Shown here: in pieces, positions 12,456 through 22,560 of the stretch
Layout of the letters: every line of letters begins with the position of its first letter
Position numbering within the stretch: position 1 is the first letter of the stretch
Origin: Triatoma infestans
Lineage: Eukaryota; Arthropoda; Insecta; Hemiptera; Reduviidae
DNA: 64,000 nucleotides
NCBI GenBank assembly: GCA_011037195.1
Contig: JAAEAF010000391.1
Coordinates: 1 to 64,000, forward strand
Direction of reading: 5' to 3'
Program-made: the position numbers and the translations under genes
Notes under the pieces: generated by a model
What the model was told of the DNA's origin: nothing
The model's input: only the letters and a program-made list of their open reading frames with translations
Databases searched by the model: none

Positions 12456-13703
12456 ATTATTATTATTATTATTATCAGAACGGGTGCCCGAAAGGCGCGG
12501 GACCTAAGCCTATGTGGCTCTTATCCCCCCGATACCCCCCGTAACCCCTTAATTAATCTCCCCCGGTAACTTGCCGGTTAATCTACAATATCTCAAGATA
12601 TCCCCAAACTCCAACTCGCCCAGGCAATCCTGCGAGAGTGGTGTCCTCCCAAATATACGAAACCTAGTTCCAGCGAAACGGGGACACTGACATAAGTAGT
12701 GATACACCGTTTCCCTAACTCCGTCATCACAATTCTGACAAATGGGACTCCGCGTCTTCCCTATGTTGAACAAGTGACTGTGCACCCAAGTGTGTCCAGT
12801 CACTATTCCTACCAAGGTCCTCAAACCCGTCCTACTAAGAGACAGGAGATACTCCGAGATTCCCTGCTTGCTTGCCTTAATAAATCTTTTAGCTTGGAGG
12901 CACCCCTGCGTGTCCCCCCAGCGTTTCTCCAAAGCTCTCGTCTCCCAAAGTCTAATCTGTTTGTCGCGAAACGTCTTTGTAACGGCCAGGGCTGGTTCAG
13001 GACCATAAAATGGTAATGACGATCCCTCCCTGGCCAGCCGATCCGCCCTCTCATTGCCCTCTATTCCCGCATGTCCGGGTATCCAATAGAGATGCACCTT
13101 ACCCCTCCGAGCCAAAGCGTTAAGCCTTCTCCTACATTCTCCCACTAATTTCGAACTCCACCACGGCTTACTCAAAGCCCTTAGTGCGGCTTGACTATCA
13201 GAGAAGATCCGCACTTCCTTAAACTCTCCTAGCCACTCCCCCACAAGGTGGCAACATTCAATGATGCCCACCACCTCAGACTGGAAAACAGTGGCCAAAC
13301 CACCTAAGGCCACCGAACTCCCTCTATCCAACTCCTGAAACCATGCTCCCGCCCCCGACAGGCCAGTACCCTCCTGCCTAGAGCCATCTGAATAGCAGCG
13401 AATAATACCGCTGCCCGACTCCGTTGGCCTCGTGAGGTTATCATCCCCTATACTGCCAATCGTAATCTCATAATCTCTCTCAAATCCCCATTTCTTGCTC
13501 GTCTCATCAAGTTTGGATAGCAGAAATCGGTTCACTCGCCAAATTTCGTCCTCGATCTTAGTGTGATCCCCCCGGAAGGTTCTCACCCATTCTCCCTTGC
13601 ACCTCATTCTGAGGTACCCTTTCATTGCCTCTCCCACTACCACATACTGTAGGGGGATTAGCCCCAGCAACATGTCTAATGCCACCGTCGGTGTCGTTCT
13701 CAT
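12456..13703 (-). mobile_element. 5'-truncated non-LTR retrotransposon with RNase H, flanked by 12-bp target duplication
   Basis: The element is bounded by the exact duplication acttgatacatt at 12444-12455 and 13704-13715. Its 3' end, at the left on the minus strand, is a (TAA)n run (about 12456-12474), as in I-type non-LTR elements. The 3' UTR is short (about 12475-12548) and GC-rich. Only the last roughly 1.25 kb of the element is present: the end of the pol frame with RNase H and a C-terminal zinc knuckle. The coding part is uninterrupted, which suggests a fairly recent insertion. The interrupted sequence is a foldback C copy. Confidence 0.85.
12549..13703 (-). pseudogene. Pol C-terminus of a non-LTR retrotransposon: RNase H plus zinc knuckle
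   Basis: The open frame runs to a stop at 12549. The nominal start at 13811 lies in flanking DNA, so the first 36 or so codons are not part of the element. In order, the element part shows a linker with MRTTPTVALDMLLG and a domain with RNase H features: RCYSDGSR at the first catalytic Asp, a Glu in 'FQSEVVGI', the DSQAAL Asp, and 'IPGHAGIEGNERADRLA' with the last Asp. It then has 'RTGLRTLVGIVTGH' and a knuckle ICQNCDDGVRETVYHYLCQC (C-x2-C, H, C). This order is known from the I, LOA, Jockey and related clades. The clade was not determined. RNase H removes RNA from the cDNA hybrid during target-primed reverse transcription. The endonuclease and reverse transcriptase domains are absent, so it cannot act alone. 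Confidence 0.85.
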
Positions 13704-14002
13704 ACTTGATACATTTACTCGGACGATGGATAAAAATCCGAAACCGGTCAGGAATATTAGAAACGACGGATAAAATGCTAAAAGACATATTAATCTGTTG
13801 TTATTCACCATTTAATCTCGCACTAGCCGTGAATCGAATTAAACGGCAATAATTTCTTGATTGATTTTTAGGAGATAGCTGCAAAATTGAATCTTTCTTG
13901 AAATTGCCATTCTTTTTACAATTTACCACTTTATATATAAGAGTAAGTGTTTAAATTCTGAGTTGAAGAAAATCATTTTTCCAGAACTATGTCATTAACC
14001 AG

Positions 14003-14013
14003 CCCCCCCCCCC
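14003..14013. repeat. 11-nt C homopolymer
   Basis: One of several C or G runs of 8-11 nt in an otherwise AT-rich window. Confidence 0.9.
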
Positions 14014-14044
14014 GATTACTTGCGAAAAAAGTTCATATAATTTT

Positions 14045-14935
14045 CATCAGAGATATATTCAATAATAGCCGGATTCATTTTGTGGCCATCGGCCGGTTTT
14101 GGGCGTTCGCCCCTCCATCATCAGGATGCCTTGATAAACTGTGTGATTTTTTTTTTTTACCTAGGTGTCTTTTACGAGACACCCATATTGTCAGATACCT
14201 ATGTTTGAAATCCTATACGTCCAATACGTTCATTCAATTATAATTTTAGCCTCCTCTAAAAATGCGAAAAGTGCTTTATAATATGCCAGATTTCTTGAAT
14301 TTATTAAGTCATGGAGGCTGTGAAATTGTTTAAATAATTGGTTATTCTGTCTAAACGAGTCAAAACTTTTACAAGTCATTACTCTATGCTCCACAGTGTC
14401 TAGAACATTGCAATTATTACAATTCTCAGAATTTACCAGTTTAAACATTTTCAAATTCCTGTTGACTAGCTCATGCCCTGTTCTTAACCGTGTCAGCTTT
14501 ATTATTTGTTTTCTGCTCAGCCCATACTTCCTAAACCACGGACTAAAACCCACCCGCGATACCATTTGAAATGGAAATTGCCTTTGTACAGTGATTCCTG
14601 CTCGACCAATTGTTGCCATTCCTCCAATAGGAGCGCTCTTCCTATAATAAAAAGTTCTGATAGCGGGACAAGATATTTAGCACCCGCATTTAAACCAAAC
14701 AGTCTGATTATACAAGATTTTTACATAGGATAAAATCAGTTTCCACAATGTTTTGGGAATTGTTTTGTGTACCCTTACTGGGTTTTATGGGAAGGGTCTT
14801 CTTTTTTTTCTTCTTGTATGTAAACCTCTGTATTAAGTCTTTCTGATGTTGGGGGGCAAACGCCTGTAACCGGTCGATGGCTATATATCGAAAAAAATCT
14901 CTGATGTTTACTGGACGTGCGGAACCAACAACCAC
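14045..14935. repeat. Foldback B copy 1, interrupted by a retroelement fragment
   Basis: The left arm (about 14055-14150) holds 'catcagagata', 'ggccatcggccggttttggg' and 'catcatcaggatgcc'. The right arm (about 14830-14935) holds the inverted equivalents 'tttctgatgttgg', 'gtaaccggtcgatggc' and 'ctctgatgttt', ending 'gcggaaccaacaaccacaac'. The space between is filled by a non-LTR fragment (14230-14735). Each arm carries a degenerate hammerhead-like core. Confidence 0.7.
14230..14735 (-). pseudogene. 3'-end fragment of a non-LTR retrotransposon pol
   Basis: The minus-strand frame ending at 14230 gives 'FRKYGLSRKQIIKLTRLRTG', H and then a cysteine motif 'NCNNCNVLDTVEHRVMTC' (C-x2-C, H, C). This is the region that follows RNase H in Jockey/I/R1-like elements. 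Upstream, another frame reads 'EEWQQLVEQES' and 'YKGNFHFKW', so a frameshift lies near 14560. Only about 500 bp of the element remain, inside foldback B copy 1. The clade differs from the 12456-13703 element, as the knuckle and flanking residues are different. Confidence 0.7.
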
Positions 14936-15743
14936 AACTATTTTCTCATCAAACTTGATTTAGTGATTTGCAAATATAGTATTAATACTTTAATTTGAAA
15001 TACTGTTTTAAGCGCAGTAATGTCATAGCGTTGATCGCATTGATGAATAGTTTGGACAGACTTTTGAGCAACAGAAAGTATTTAATTTTGTAAACCCAAG
15101 AAATTCCATTTACCCCATTCTAACTTGACAGATTATATTTGGTAAGATTAAAAACACTTGAAAATGTCAAACTGACGTATTTGTACGTGGAAATTGTTAT
15201 AAATGTTTTTTTATTAATAAGATTGGCATTTTTTTTAAGTTATTTGTCAATTTTACTAGAAATAAGGATAAAACAAAACAAAAATATTATATTAGCCTCA
15301 AAAACCCGTTTTAATTATACAATTTTCTACGTTTATTAATTATCTAAGGCTTACAGTTTTGCATAAGATCAATGAATATTGCTCCCAATTAACGTTTAAA
15401 ATTAAAAAAAAAAAAAAATTACTCTAGAATTACTATAAATAATGATTTTTAAAAAAAATGTGTGGATTTGTAATTTTTAATTCATAGCCAAACCGGTTTC
15501 TTTTCATTTTTTTTTTTCTATACGAGCTAAAACGTACCGACCTTGTCCTCTTTGGGGAAATACGTGGAGCGGCTCTAAAGTGATTATAAGATTATTTTAT
15601 TTAAAAATGATCTTCTCTTCTTTATTAAGTAACTTAAATAATGATTTTATGATTACATCTTTAAATATTTGCTTTCTTTCTCTTTTATCCCAGTTAATAA
15701 ATTTTTTAAGCACATTTTATACTGTAAAAAATAATAAATATTT
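14936..15743. other. AT-rich spacer
   Basis: No gene or known repeat recognised. Short open frames at 15139-15339 and 15580-15810 are low-complexity and hydrophobic by composition only. Confidence 0.4.
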
Positions 15744-16071
15744 TTACTTTTTCTTACTTCTGTTGCAAGCGGGTAAGTATTGCGAGTGTGTCGACTTTTC
15801 GGACAAATAGTTTCACTAGAAATTGAAGTTCTGAGATTCTCTAAATATGAAAAAATGTTTTGCAGCGCTCATAGTCTGTACGTATATTTGTTCTTTTATG
15901 TGTTTTTATTAAATGAAAATTACTTAAAACCGAAATCAGACTTAACGTTAAGCCTTCCATTAAAGTACTACTTCAATTTAATGTATGGTTATAGTACTTA
16001 TATAAAACTAATAATAAATAATAGAAGCATCAGAGATATTTTCCGTGATAGACTCCTTCTTTTTTTTTGTG

Positions 16072-16115
16072 GTCATCGACCAGTTTCGGGCATTCGGCCA
16101 TCCATCATCAGGATG
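16072..16115 (-). ncRNA. Hammerhead-like core, foldback B copy 2, left arm
   Basis: Read on the minus strand: ACATC, then CTGATGA, a segment able to form a stem (GG-C pairs around GCCGAAT), GAAA, then CTGGTC and GATGAC. The CATC before the core can pair with the GATG after it, as stem I. An extra T and a few bases separate CTGATGA from stem II, unlike a canonical hammerhead. Self-cleavage is an inference only. Confidence 0.35.
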
Positions 16116-16202
16116 TATTGTATAAACAGGTGATAACACAGACTTGCACAGAGCAAATTCAGTTTATACACTCCAGCCATCATCACACTATTTTGACAAA
16201 AA

Positions 16203-16241
16203 CATGCTGAAGATGGCCGAACGCCCAAACCGGTCGATGAC
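16203..16241 (+). ncRNA. Hammerhead-like core, foldback B copy 2, right arm
   Basis: CTGAAGA (CTGANGA), T, GGCCGAACGCCC forming a short stem, then CAAA in place of GAAA, CCGGTC and GATGAC. The G-to-C change at GAAA would be expected to kill a hammerhead, so this copy is probably inactive. Confidence 0.3.
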
Positions 16242-16314
16242 CACAAAGAGAAACAGGCTATCATAGAAAATATCTTTTGATGCTTTCCACCTTTGCGGAA
16301 CCAACCACAACATA

Positions 16315-17251
16315 CAAGGCATGTCCAGAAAGTAAGTGCCCTGAGGCTCTCACGGCCAGAGGGATTTTGTTTTCGACGTGTTGGCTACACTGTCGTGTAG
16401 CCTGATTCCTCCCCTCCGCTACGAGACCGGTTCGAGGTCAGTACGTTGAGAACTGTCGACGCGACAATACGTTTCGTGAAAAATGTCAATCCAATCTCCC
16501 GCCAAGTGTGAAATATTCAAGGTCGGGCAAGAGTTTTTGAAACGCTACAAACTCCATGGAGATGAATTTCTCCGCTCCATCATTACTGGAGATGAAACTT
16601 GGGTTGCGCACTACACACGTGAAACCAAAAGGCAGTCTCAACAGTGGCGTCACACCTCTTCATCTTCCACCAAAAACTTCAAAAACACAATTTCAGTCAA
16701 GAAAATCATGGCATCCGTGTTTTGGGACTGTCAAGTCAAAATTTTAATTGAATATATGCCTCAAGGGGAGACCATCAACTCTGCAAGATACTGTGAGACC
16801 CTAAAAAAATTGCGGAGGGCGATTCAGAACAAAAGGAGAGGCATGCTGACAAAGGGAGTCTGCCTGCTGCACGACAATGCCAGACCACACACTGCTTGCC
16901 TCGTTTAAATGGGATGTCCTGAACCATCCCGCGCATTCCCCTGACCTAGCACCTTCAGATTACTATCTCTTTACCTCCCTGAAGCTGCACATGGGTGGAA
17001 AAAGGTTTTCAACCGACGAGGAGTTGAAGGGGGAGGTGGAGAAGTGGACGAAGGGGTTGGCGGGAAACTACTTCGAGGAAGGCATCAAAAAATTAATACC
17101 CTGGTTCACCACCTGCATTGACAGGAATGGTGACTATGTCGAAAAATAGCTTACATATTATGTACTAATGTAACCAGGTAATTTTTTTGTTCAAACAAAA
17201 ATTTTTGTAACCTACAAAAATTCAGTACACTTACTTACTGGACATGCCTCG
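16315..17251 (+). mobile_element. mariner element, internally deleted
   Basis: It is bounded by TA dinucleotides (16313-16314, 17252-17253), the standard Tc1/mariner target duplication. The terminal inverted repeats are about 24 bp: left 'caaggcatgtccagaaagta' with 'agtg', right the complement of 'cgaggcatgtccagtaagta' with 'agtg'. Two mismatches are seen. The length of 937 bp is short of the roughly 1.3 kb of intact mariners; most of the loss is in the N-terminal (DNA-binding) coding part. It lies immediately beyond the right end of foldback B copy 2. Confidence 0.93.
16483..17149 (+). pseudogene. mariner transposase, N-terminally deleted and frameshifted
   Basis: The transposase cuts and pastes the element at TA sites using a D,D34D catalytic triad. 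The first Asp is in GDETWV (16591-16593), the second in HDNARPH (16873-16875), and the third in SPDLAPSDYY (16943-16945, another frame). Only 70 nt separate the second and third Asp codons where D34D needs 105. A 35-nt loss therefore explains both the stop after HTACLV near 16906 and the frame change. The second frame continues through 'GGKRFSTDEEL' to 'RNGDYVEK' and a stop at 17149. The helix-turn-helix region that binds the inverted repeats is missing. The protein cannot be active. Confidence 0.9.
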
Positions 17252-17584
17252 TACATTACAAGCATTGCTAGAATCCCAAATTTGATGAAAATCAGTTAAC
17301 CGGTTGTACAACTTTACAGAATAGGTTTTTGAGTTTTTGGAAATTATTTCGTAAACCATAACAACGATTTCCTCTTAAATTGGAAATACAGATAAAAAAA
17401 AAGTACTGATAAAAGTGCTTTGGTTAGTAAGTAGGTACTTGTCCTATCATCTCTGTATTTATGTTGAAGATTTGAAGTGATTAGCAAAATTTGAGGTTAA
17501 TAAAACATTTGTCATTTTATAAAAAAAAATACTTATATTAACAGGAGTAAGAGAATGTCAAGTGAGTGTTTCACACCAGATTTC

Positions 17585-18184
17585 TTTTATGAATTGGCAA
17601 TCTTAGCGCTGAGAAAATTGTGCCTTATTTGTACAATAACAAAAAAAAAAAAGCATGGCTAAAATTGACTCAGTCATTATTTATATACCTACTTTGTTAT
17701 TTTTAGTTCTAACAATGGAAATGAAACAAAAAACCACCATTGGAAAAACTTGTTGAGATAGTTAATTATTGCATTATATTTAAATTAATAAAGTATTTTT
17801 TTTTTAAAGGAAAACCTAACGTAAACTTTTTAATATTTTATTTTCTCATTTATCTTATTTACATGTTATTTTTTATTTTTTTTATTTCTTATACATTTAT
17901 GGTATTGCATTAGTATTATCGATACTACTAAAAAACTTGACTACTTACCTCTTTACAGGCGATAATTCGTATTTATTGAATAATAAGAAACATCTGAGGT
18001 TAATTGTGCAAAGAGATTGGTTTTAAAGTCTCTCTTCTGCACTAATGACTTGTCCAGATGTCAATTTAGATTAGATTTGTTGTCTTGTGAAGCAATTTTG
18101 ATTACACAAATTTGCATAGAGCAAAAGTTATTGCTTGATTCTTCCATTGCGACAAAATCTGATATTTTTTTTCTTTGTAAGTAT
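17585..18184. other. AT-rich spacer
   Basis: Nothing recognised. Homopolymer A and T runs near 17640 and 17798. Confidence 0.4.
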
Positions 18185-18280
18185 GTATATCAGACTGTTT
18201 ATCAAGACCATCCTAATGATGGTCGAACGCTTGAAACCGATGATGACTACAAAATGAGGCAGACATTCACGAGTTGGCCA
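18185..18280 (+). repeat. Foldback B remnant, copy 3
   Basis: Half-element with 'tatcaagaccatcctaatga', 'tggtcgaacgcttgaaaccg' and 'atgatgac'. This matches the B arm, with CTAATGA for CTGATGA and a partly lost CCGGTC. Confidence 0.55.
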
Positions 18281-20844
18281 GAAGTAGCAAGAAATAAGAG
18301 AGGATTATATTATTATGAAACTAATAAACTTCTTCGTACTGTACTTTAATTAAATATAACTTACTCTAAGGACTTAGTTTAGAAATATAGAGTAAGATGA
18401 GAAATTATGAATAAGCATTTAGAGAGATAGAGAGAATGGTTTAGCTTACTCGGCGAGAATTGACGGAACGTTATGTAAAATAATGAACTGATAAAATGAT
18501 CTATATAATTATATAATGATTTATGAATGATCATAAACGCGTATCAGACACTTTATATACAAAATACCTGAAAGGGGAAAATTTGGACGGAGCTTGTTTA
18601 CCCAGACTGACGGTTCGCAGAAGTAATGACGGTAATGCTAGGTGTCATCGTCGACGAAGGCACGTGTTTATTGAGTGAATAGTCATATTACACAATCAGT
18701 TTACCAGGTAATCATCCTAACTTCATATCATAATTGAAGCCAGCGTGATCAGACTGATAGATTAACATACACATTATATTTATATAGGTTACATAGCACA
18801 TAATTCTTGTTATATAAATATTTATTAACCAAAAATATGTAAATAAAAATTTATTGTATTGAAATTCATAAATAAATATTATAATATTTAATTGTCAGGT
18901 TGAGTAAATTGTTCTTTTGGTTTGTTTAACCAGGTACGTAGGATGTAGAATTACCTTATCTTACCTTGACACAGTATTCTTATTTATACCCAGTATTTAT
19001 TAGTACTTTCATAAAAGAAAATAAAGTAAATTGTGAGTTTTATTAAAAAAAAACAAACACGAAACTCTTGATGCTTATAATTGTTTAGAAGACATTAACT
19101 TTGAAAAATTTCTCTATGCAACATTTTGTAGTTTTTTTATAACCAATAACATAAGTTTTTATAGTTGTCTATAGGTTATTAGAAATAAAATTATTTCTTT
19201 ATAAACATATTGCCCATTTTAATTGCACGTTTATCATCATAGAATACAGTATAGATTAATATTATGTCTAATTAGCATTCCAGAATTATCGGACCGTTTA
19301 CAAGAGAATTCCGAAAAAGTCGGAAAGAAACCTATTCTATTCTGTTAAGCCACAATTCCGTTTAAGCGATATTCTTTAAAACTTGTAATACCATCAATGA
19401 ATTAAATGTATTTTAATTTTTTTTTATTTAAGACGCGTCAACATCTTTGGTCTTTGGCGCTTAAAGCCTTCTCAGCGCACTGCAGGTGAGTACAATCTTG
19501 AACGTGAACAACTTCACTCCATATGTAGCTTATTCTCTAAAATTTTGAGGGGGAACCTCAAAAACAATACATGTCCATTTAGACAATTTGACACGATTGC
19601 AATATATTTATTCCCTTGCAGACTTGACAAGGAGGAAATAAAAACAGAATTACAAATATAAACTTTTGGTTTTGCAAAAATAGTAATATTTTAAGATGAG
19701 CGAAAACAATAAATGATTAGGCAAACATGTGTGAAATCTCCCATGTGGTTTCCTTGCGTTAAAAGGTCAAGTTCATAATAGCGAAGTATGAATGCTTTTA
19801 ATTTCTTCTGAATAAAACATATTGTTAAAAGAATATTCAAAATATATTTTGAGTCAAAAGATTGTTTAGTTCATAAACATGATTCGTTCCTCTGCAAACT
19901 AATCAGAACTTTTTGGTTTATGTATTAGTGAACGAAAATACTACATTGTATCTTGTTAAGTGAGTTTATAAATGGTACATTTCGAAACTGATGAGGAAGA
20001 AAACTCACCTTTTCATCATTAAATATCATGAAAAAAATCCGAGAGGTTAGGTTTCATCAAAACTTAAACTTTCACATTAGACAGGTTATTGTTTCAAAAT
20101 TTTTGTGAAACCGTATTACCTAGAAAAAAAAATAAGAAGGAAAATTCAAGGAAAGAAGATTTTTAATCTTTATAAAAGACCTTCATTCTGAAAACTGACT
20201 ATTTTGCGTAAGCACATAATGAAAGTAACGCTACACTAACTTTACACGCATTTCTACTTTCAGTTAACCTATAATTATAGAAATAATTATATTTCAGATT
20301 TTTACTTTTTGTTAGGTTTTCTTGGGTGAAAATATTTATTATAACATCATTTCTTTTTTGTTTTTTCAGATTTTTTAACATTCTTTTTTTTTTATGCAAC
20401 ACATATTTCAAGTTAAAACTAATTATTTTATTTGCTCCAAAGTAAGAGTATTAGTTGTATGGTTATTATTATTGCATTGTAATTGAAACATGGGCCATAT
20501 TTCATTTCAGTTTTCTATTCTTCAGATATTTAATTATAAGATAATAATGAGGCAAAATTTATAGTAGTTTTATGTTCTATAAAAAGAGTAGTTATTCACC
20601 AAAAATTTTATTCTGGCACTTTCTAACTATCTCTCTTAATTATATTGTATATAAAATGACAAATTTATTTAAACTTTCAAATTACCTATCGTGCCAACAT
20701 AAATAGTGTGATGGTCCAGCCAGTTAGTGGAAGTGATTATATTATAGTGCAAAAGAGAAACGCCAAAAACATACTCAATCTAACACCACAAATTCTGCAG
20801 AGCTATCTAAAATTCATTTTATTGGAAAAAATTTTAACTAATTA
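18281..20844. other. AT-rich intergenic DNA
   Basis: No gene, RNA or repeat recognised. The 70-codon minus frame at 20199-20411 is lysine/asparagine-rich and unsupported. A short family A-like block ('aacctcaaaaacaatacatg' and 'gacacgattgcaatat') lies near 19552-19600. Confidence 0.4.
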
Positions 20845-21070
20845 TAATTAAAGTGATGTTTTATATTTGTGCAGCTAATATTCCAAGTTTAAAGGAAATA
20901 GTTATAGGAATTTTCTAGAAGATTCCAAAAGAACAAAAAAATAATTAAAAATCTAGTCACTAAAGCACACTTCCGGTTTTCCGAGCGATTGTCTTCCTAT
21001 ATGGAATTCTACCATATATCTCAAATATTTATGAATATTTTACAGGTGACAGAATCATTATATATTGTAC
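20845..21070 (-). repeat. Family A fragment, copy 8
   Basis: Contains 'gctaatattccaagtttaaa', 'gcacacttccggttttccga' and 'aggtgacagaatcattatat', in the order seen in one internal monomer of 61540-62573. Both termini are missing. Confidence 0.6.
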
Positions 21071-21379
21071 GTATAATAATATTTACCAAGTCGTTCAAAA
21101 AGCTGTATTCCCACTATACTGCCTACTAACTTTAAGATTTTATTACCTCTACAATTTTGTTATATTTTACCATTTCTAAAAAGACGTATTAATAGTACCA
21201 TTACTACTGTAGTTAATGTAATATGGTTACATAATATCTTGAGTTAATTATTTTGCTTCGCTGAATATGCACCGTACCATAAATAATTTCCTAAGTAAAA
21301 CACTATAGATGATAGTAAACAATTAATTGATTCGTTCTTTTTAAATCTTCTTCAAAACTTTTTCTTATTCTGTAACAGG

Positions 21380-21770
21380 ATGTATTGCATATTGTATCAA
21401 ATTTACGAAATTGTAGTTTCCACCGGAAATACATTATTTAAGGTCTGGTCTCCTGAGTATATCGTCAGAGTAAGGCTATCAAAGTTCATGTGTAGAGAGT
21501 TGACTACAACTTAACAAAGTTTCTGTTACGCACTGCACTTGTTGACTGTCATTCAACAATTGTAGTAAGTGCATAACAAGAAACATTAAGTTGAACTCAA
21601 CTCTCTACACCCGCGAACAACAAAGGTAAACAAATATAATCCATATCACCTTTATTTATAATGCAACACAAAGTAAACATTTAGTAAACACTGCAAGTAA
21701 AGAATGTTTGGTAATTAGAATTGTAATAATTATTGGGAATAAAAGTCTGTGAACGATTCACACAGAATTT
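21380..21770 (+). repeat. Family A copy 9 with internal deletion and foldback insertion
   Basis: The left-end block 'gtttccaccggaaatacatt' and 'tctcctgagtat' is interrupted by foldback C (21459-21625). The right end is 'ctgtgaacgattcacacag', a variant of the family's terminal hairpin in which the stem is TGTGAA/TTCACA rather than GTGTGA/TCACAC. Confidence 0.6.
21459..21625. repeat. Foldback C copy 2
   Basis: Palindrome centred near 21548. The left arm has 'gttcatgtgtagagagttga' and 'aaagtttctgttacgcactg'. The right arm has 'gtgcataacaagaaacatta' and 'caactctctacacccgcgaa'. Only the inner part of the C arm is present; the left edge keeps 'atcgtcagag', the edge of a hammerhead-like core in complement. 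Confidence 0.7.
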
Positions 21771-22144
21771 TTTTTTTTTTTTGCTACGTGGTTTATTAAA
21801 AACCAAAATACTTTAACAAAATCCGGACAGATTTAGCCCTGTTTTCCATTTAACCACTTGTTATGTTTTCCATTTAAATGAGTGAACAGAAAGAAATACA
21901 ATAAGTTGTAATTACCAGTTAGTTACGTGGACAGCATACATTGTTTTAATCAGTTTTTAAAGTTTCTCAACTTATAAATTTCAGAAAGACAATTTACGTA
22001 TTTTCAAGTTGATTATAGATCGATATATTCAGTTCGGACTGCTAGTATTCATTCACCTTCATAGAGAACTATGTTCCTTATGTATTCAGTTATAATATCC
22101 TTATATTTACTTATTTATTTATTTATTGTATTACTGCCTCTTAC

Positions 22145-22522
22145 TAAATACTCCCTCTTAATAATTGCGTTGAGTTGAGCGGAAATACAAGTTTTGAGGT
22201 CCCCTGAGTATGAAAAAAGTTTATATCGAATGGTTTATATATAAGTATATGAGTTCAGTAAGACAATATATTTCAAAAATTACAGGAAACTCAAACATAA
22301 GTATTCCATTTAGATACCATCACGGCATCTGACTTGATGAAGGTTTCGTGGGAAATCCATCAACCGGAAGTGCGACTTTATTATAAGGATTTTTTGTTGT
22401 TGTTCAGTTTTCACGTTTTACTTGAAAACAACTGCAAGGATTTTCTTTAAACTTCATATACACTTAAATATCTATCATTTTTATTTTAATCATTTCAATT
22501 AAAAACAATATGTTTAGCGAAT

Positions 22523-22560
<38 letters not shown>

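Larger units (their letters stand above)
12390..13780 (+). repeat. Foldback C copy, split by a retrotransposon
   Basis: The left part (12390-12455) has 'aagaaacattaagttgaagt' and 'aaactctttacacgaacttg'. The right part (13704-13780) continues with 'tttactcggacgatggataa' and 'ccgaaaccggtcagg'. Joined across the insertion it is colinear with the foldback C arm at 52990-53080. The hammerhead-like core near 13719-13750 has CGGACGA in place of CTGACGA. Confidence 0.65.
16026..16312. repeat. Foldback B copy 2
   Basis: Imperfect palindrome. The left arm has 'agcatcagagatattttccg', 'ggtcatcgaccagtttcggg' and 'catcatcaggatgt'. The right arm has the complements 'tgctgaagatggccgaac', 'aaaccggtcgatgaccacaa' and 'gaaaatatcttttgatgctt', and ends in 'gcggaaccaaccacaac'. 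The outer 'ggttggttccgc' stretch seen in copy 4 is absent at the left end. It is inserted in a family A copy. Confidence 0.75.
15744..17584 (+). repeat. Family A copy 7, split by nested insertions
   Basis: The left part (15744-16025) starts 'tactttttcttacttctgtt' and contains 'attaaagtactacttcaatt'. The right part (17254-17584) resumes at 'agcattgctagaatcccaaa' and ends 'agtgagtgtttcacaccaga'. The two parts align in order with the copy at 22145-23790. The gap holds a foldback B copy and a mariner. Confidence 0.7.

Noticed and set aside
13707..13811. First 35 codons of the 420-codon minus frame at 12549-13811 as part of the retroelement protein
   Set aside because: They lie outside the target duplication, in foldback C sequence; the frame is open there by chance.
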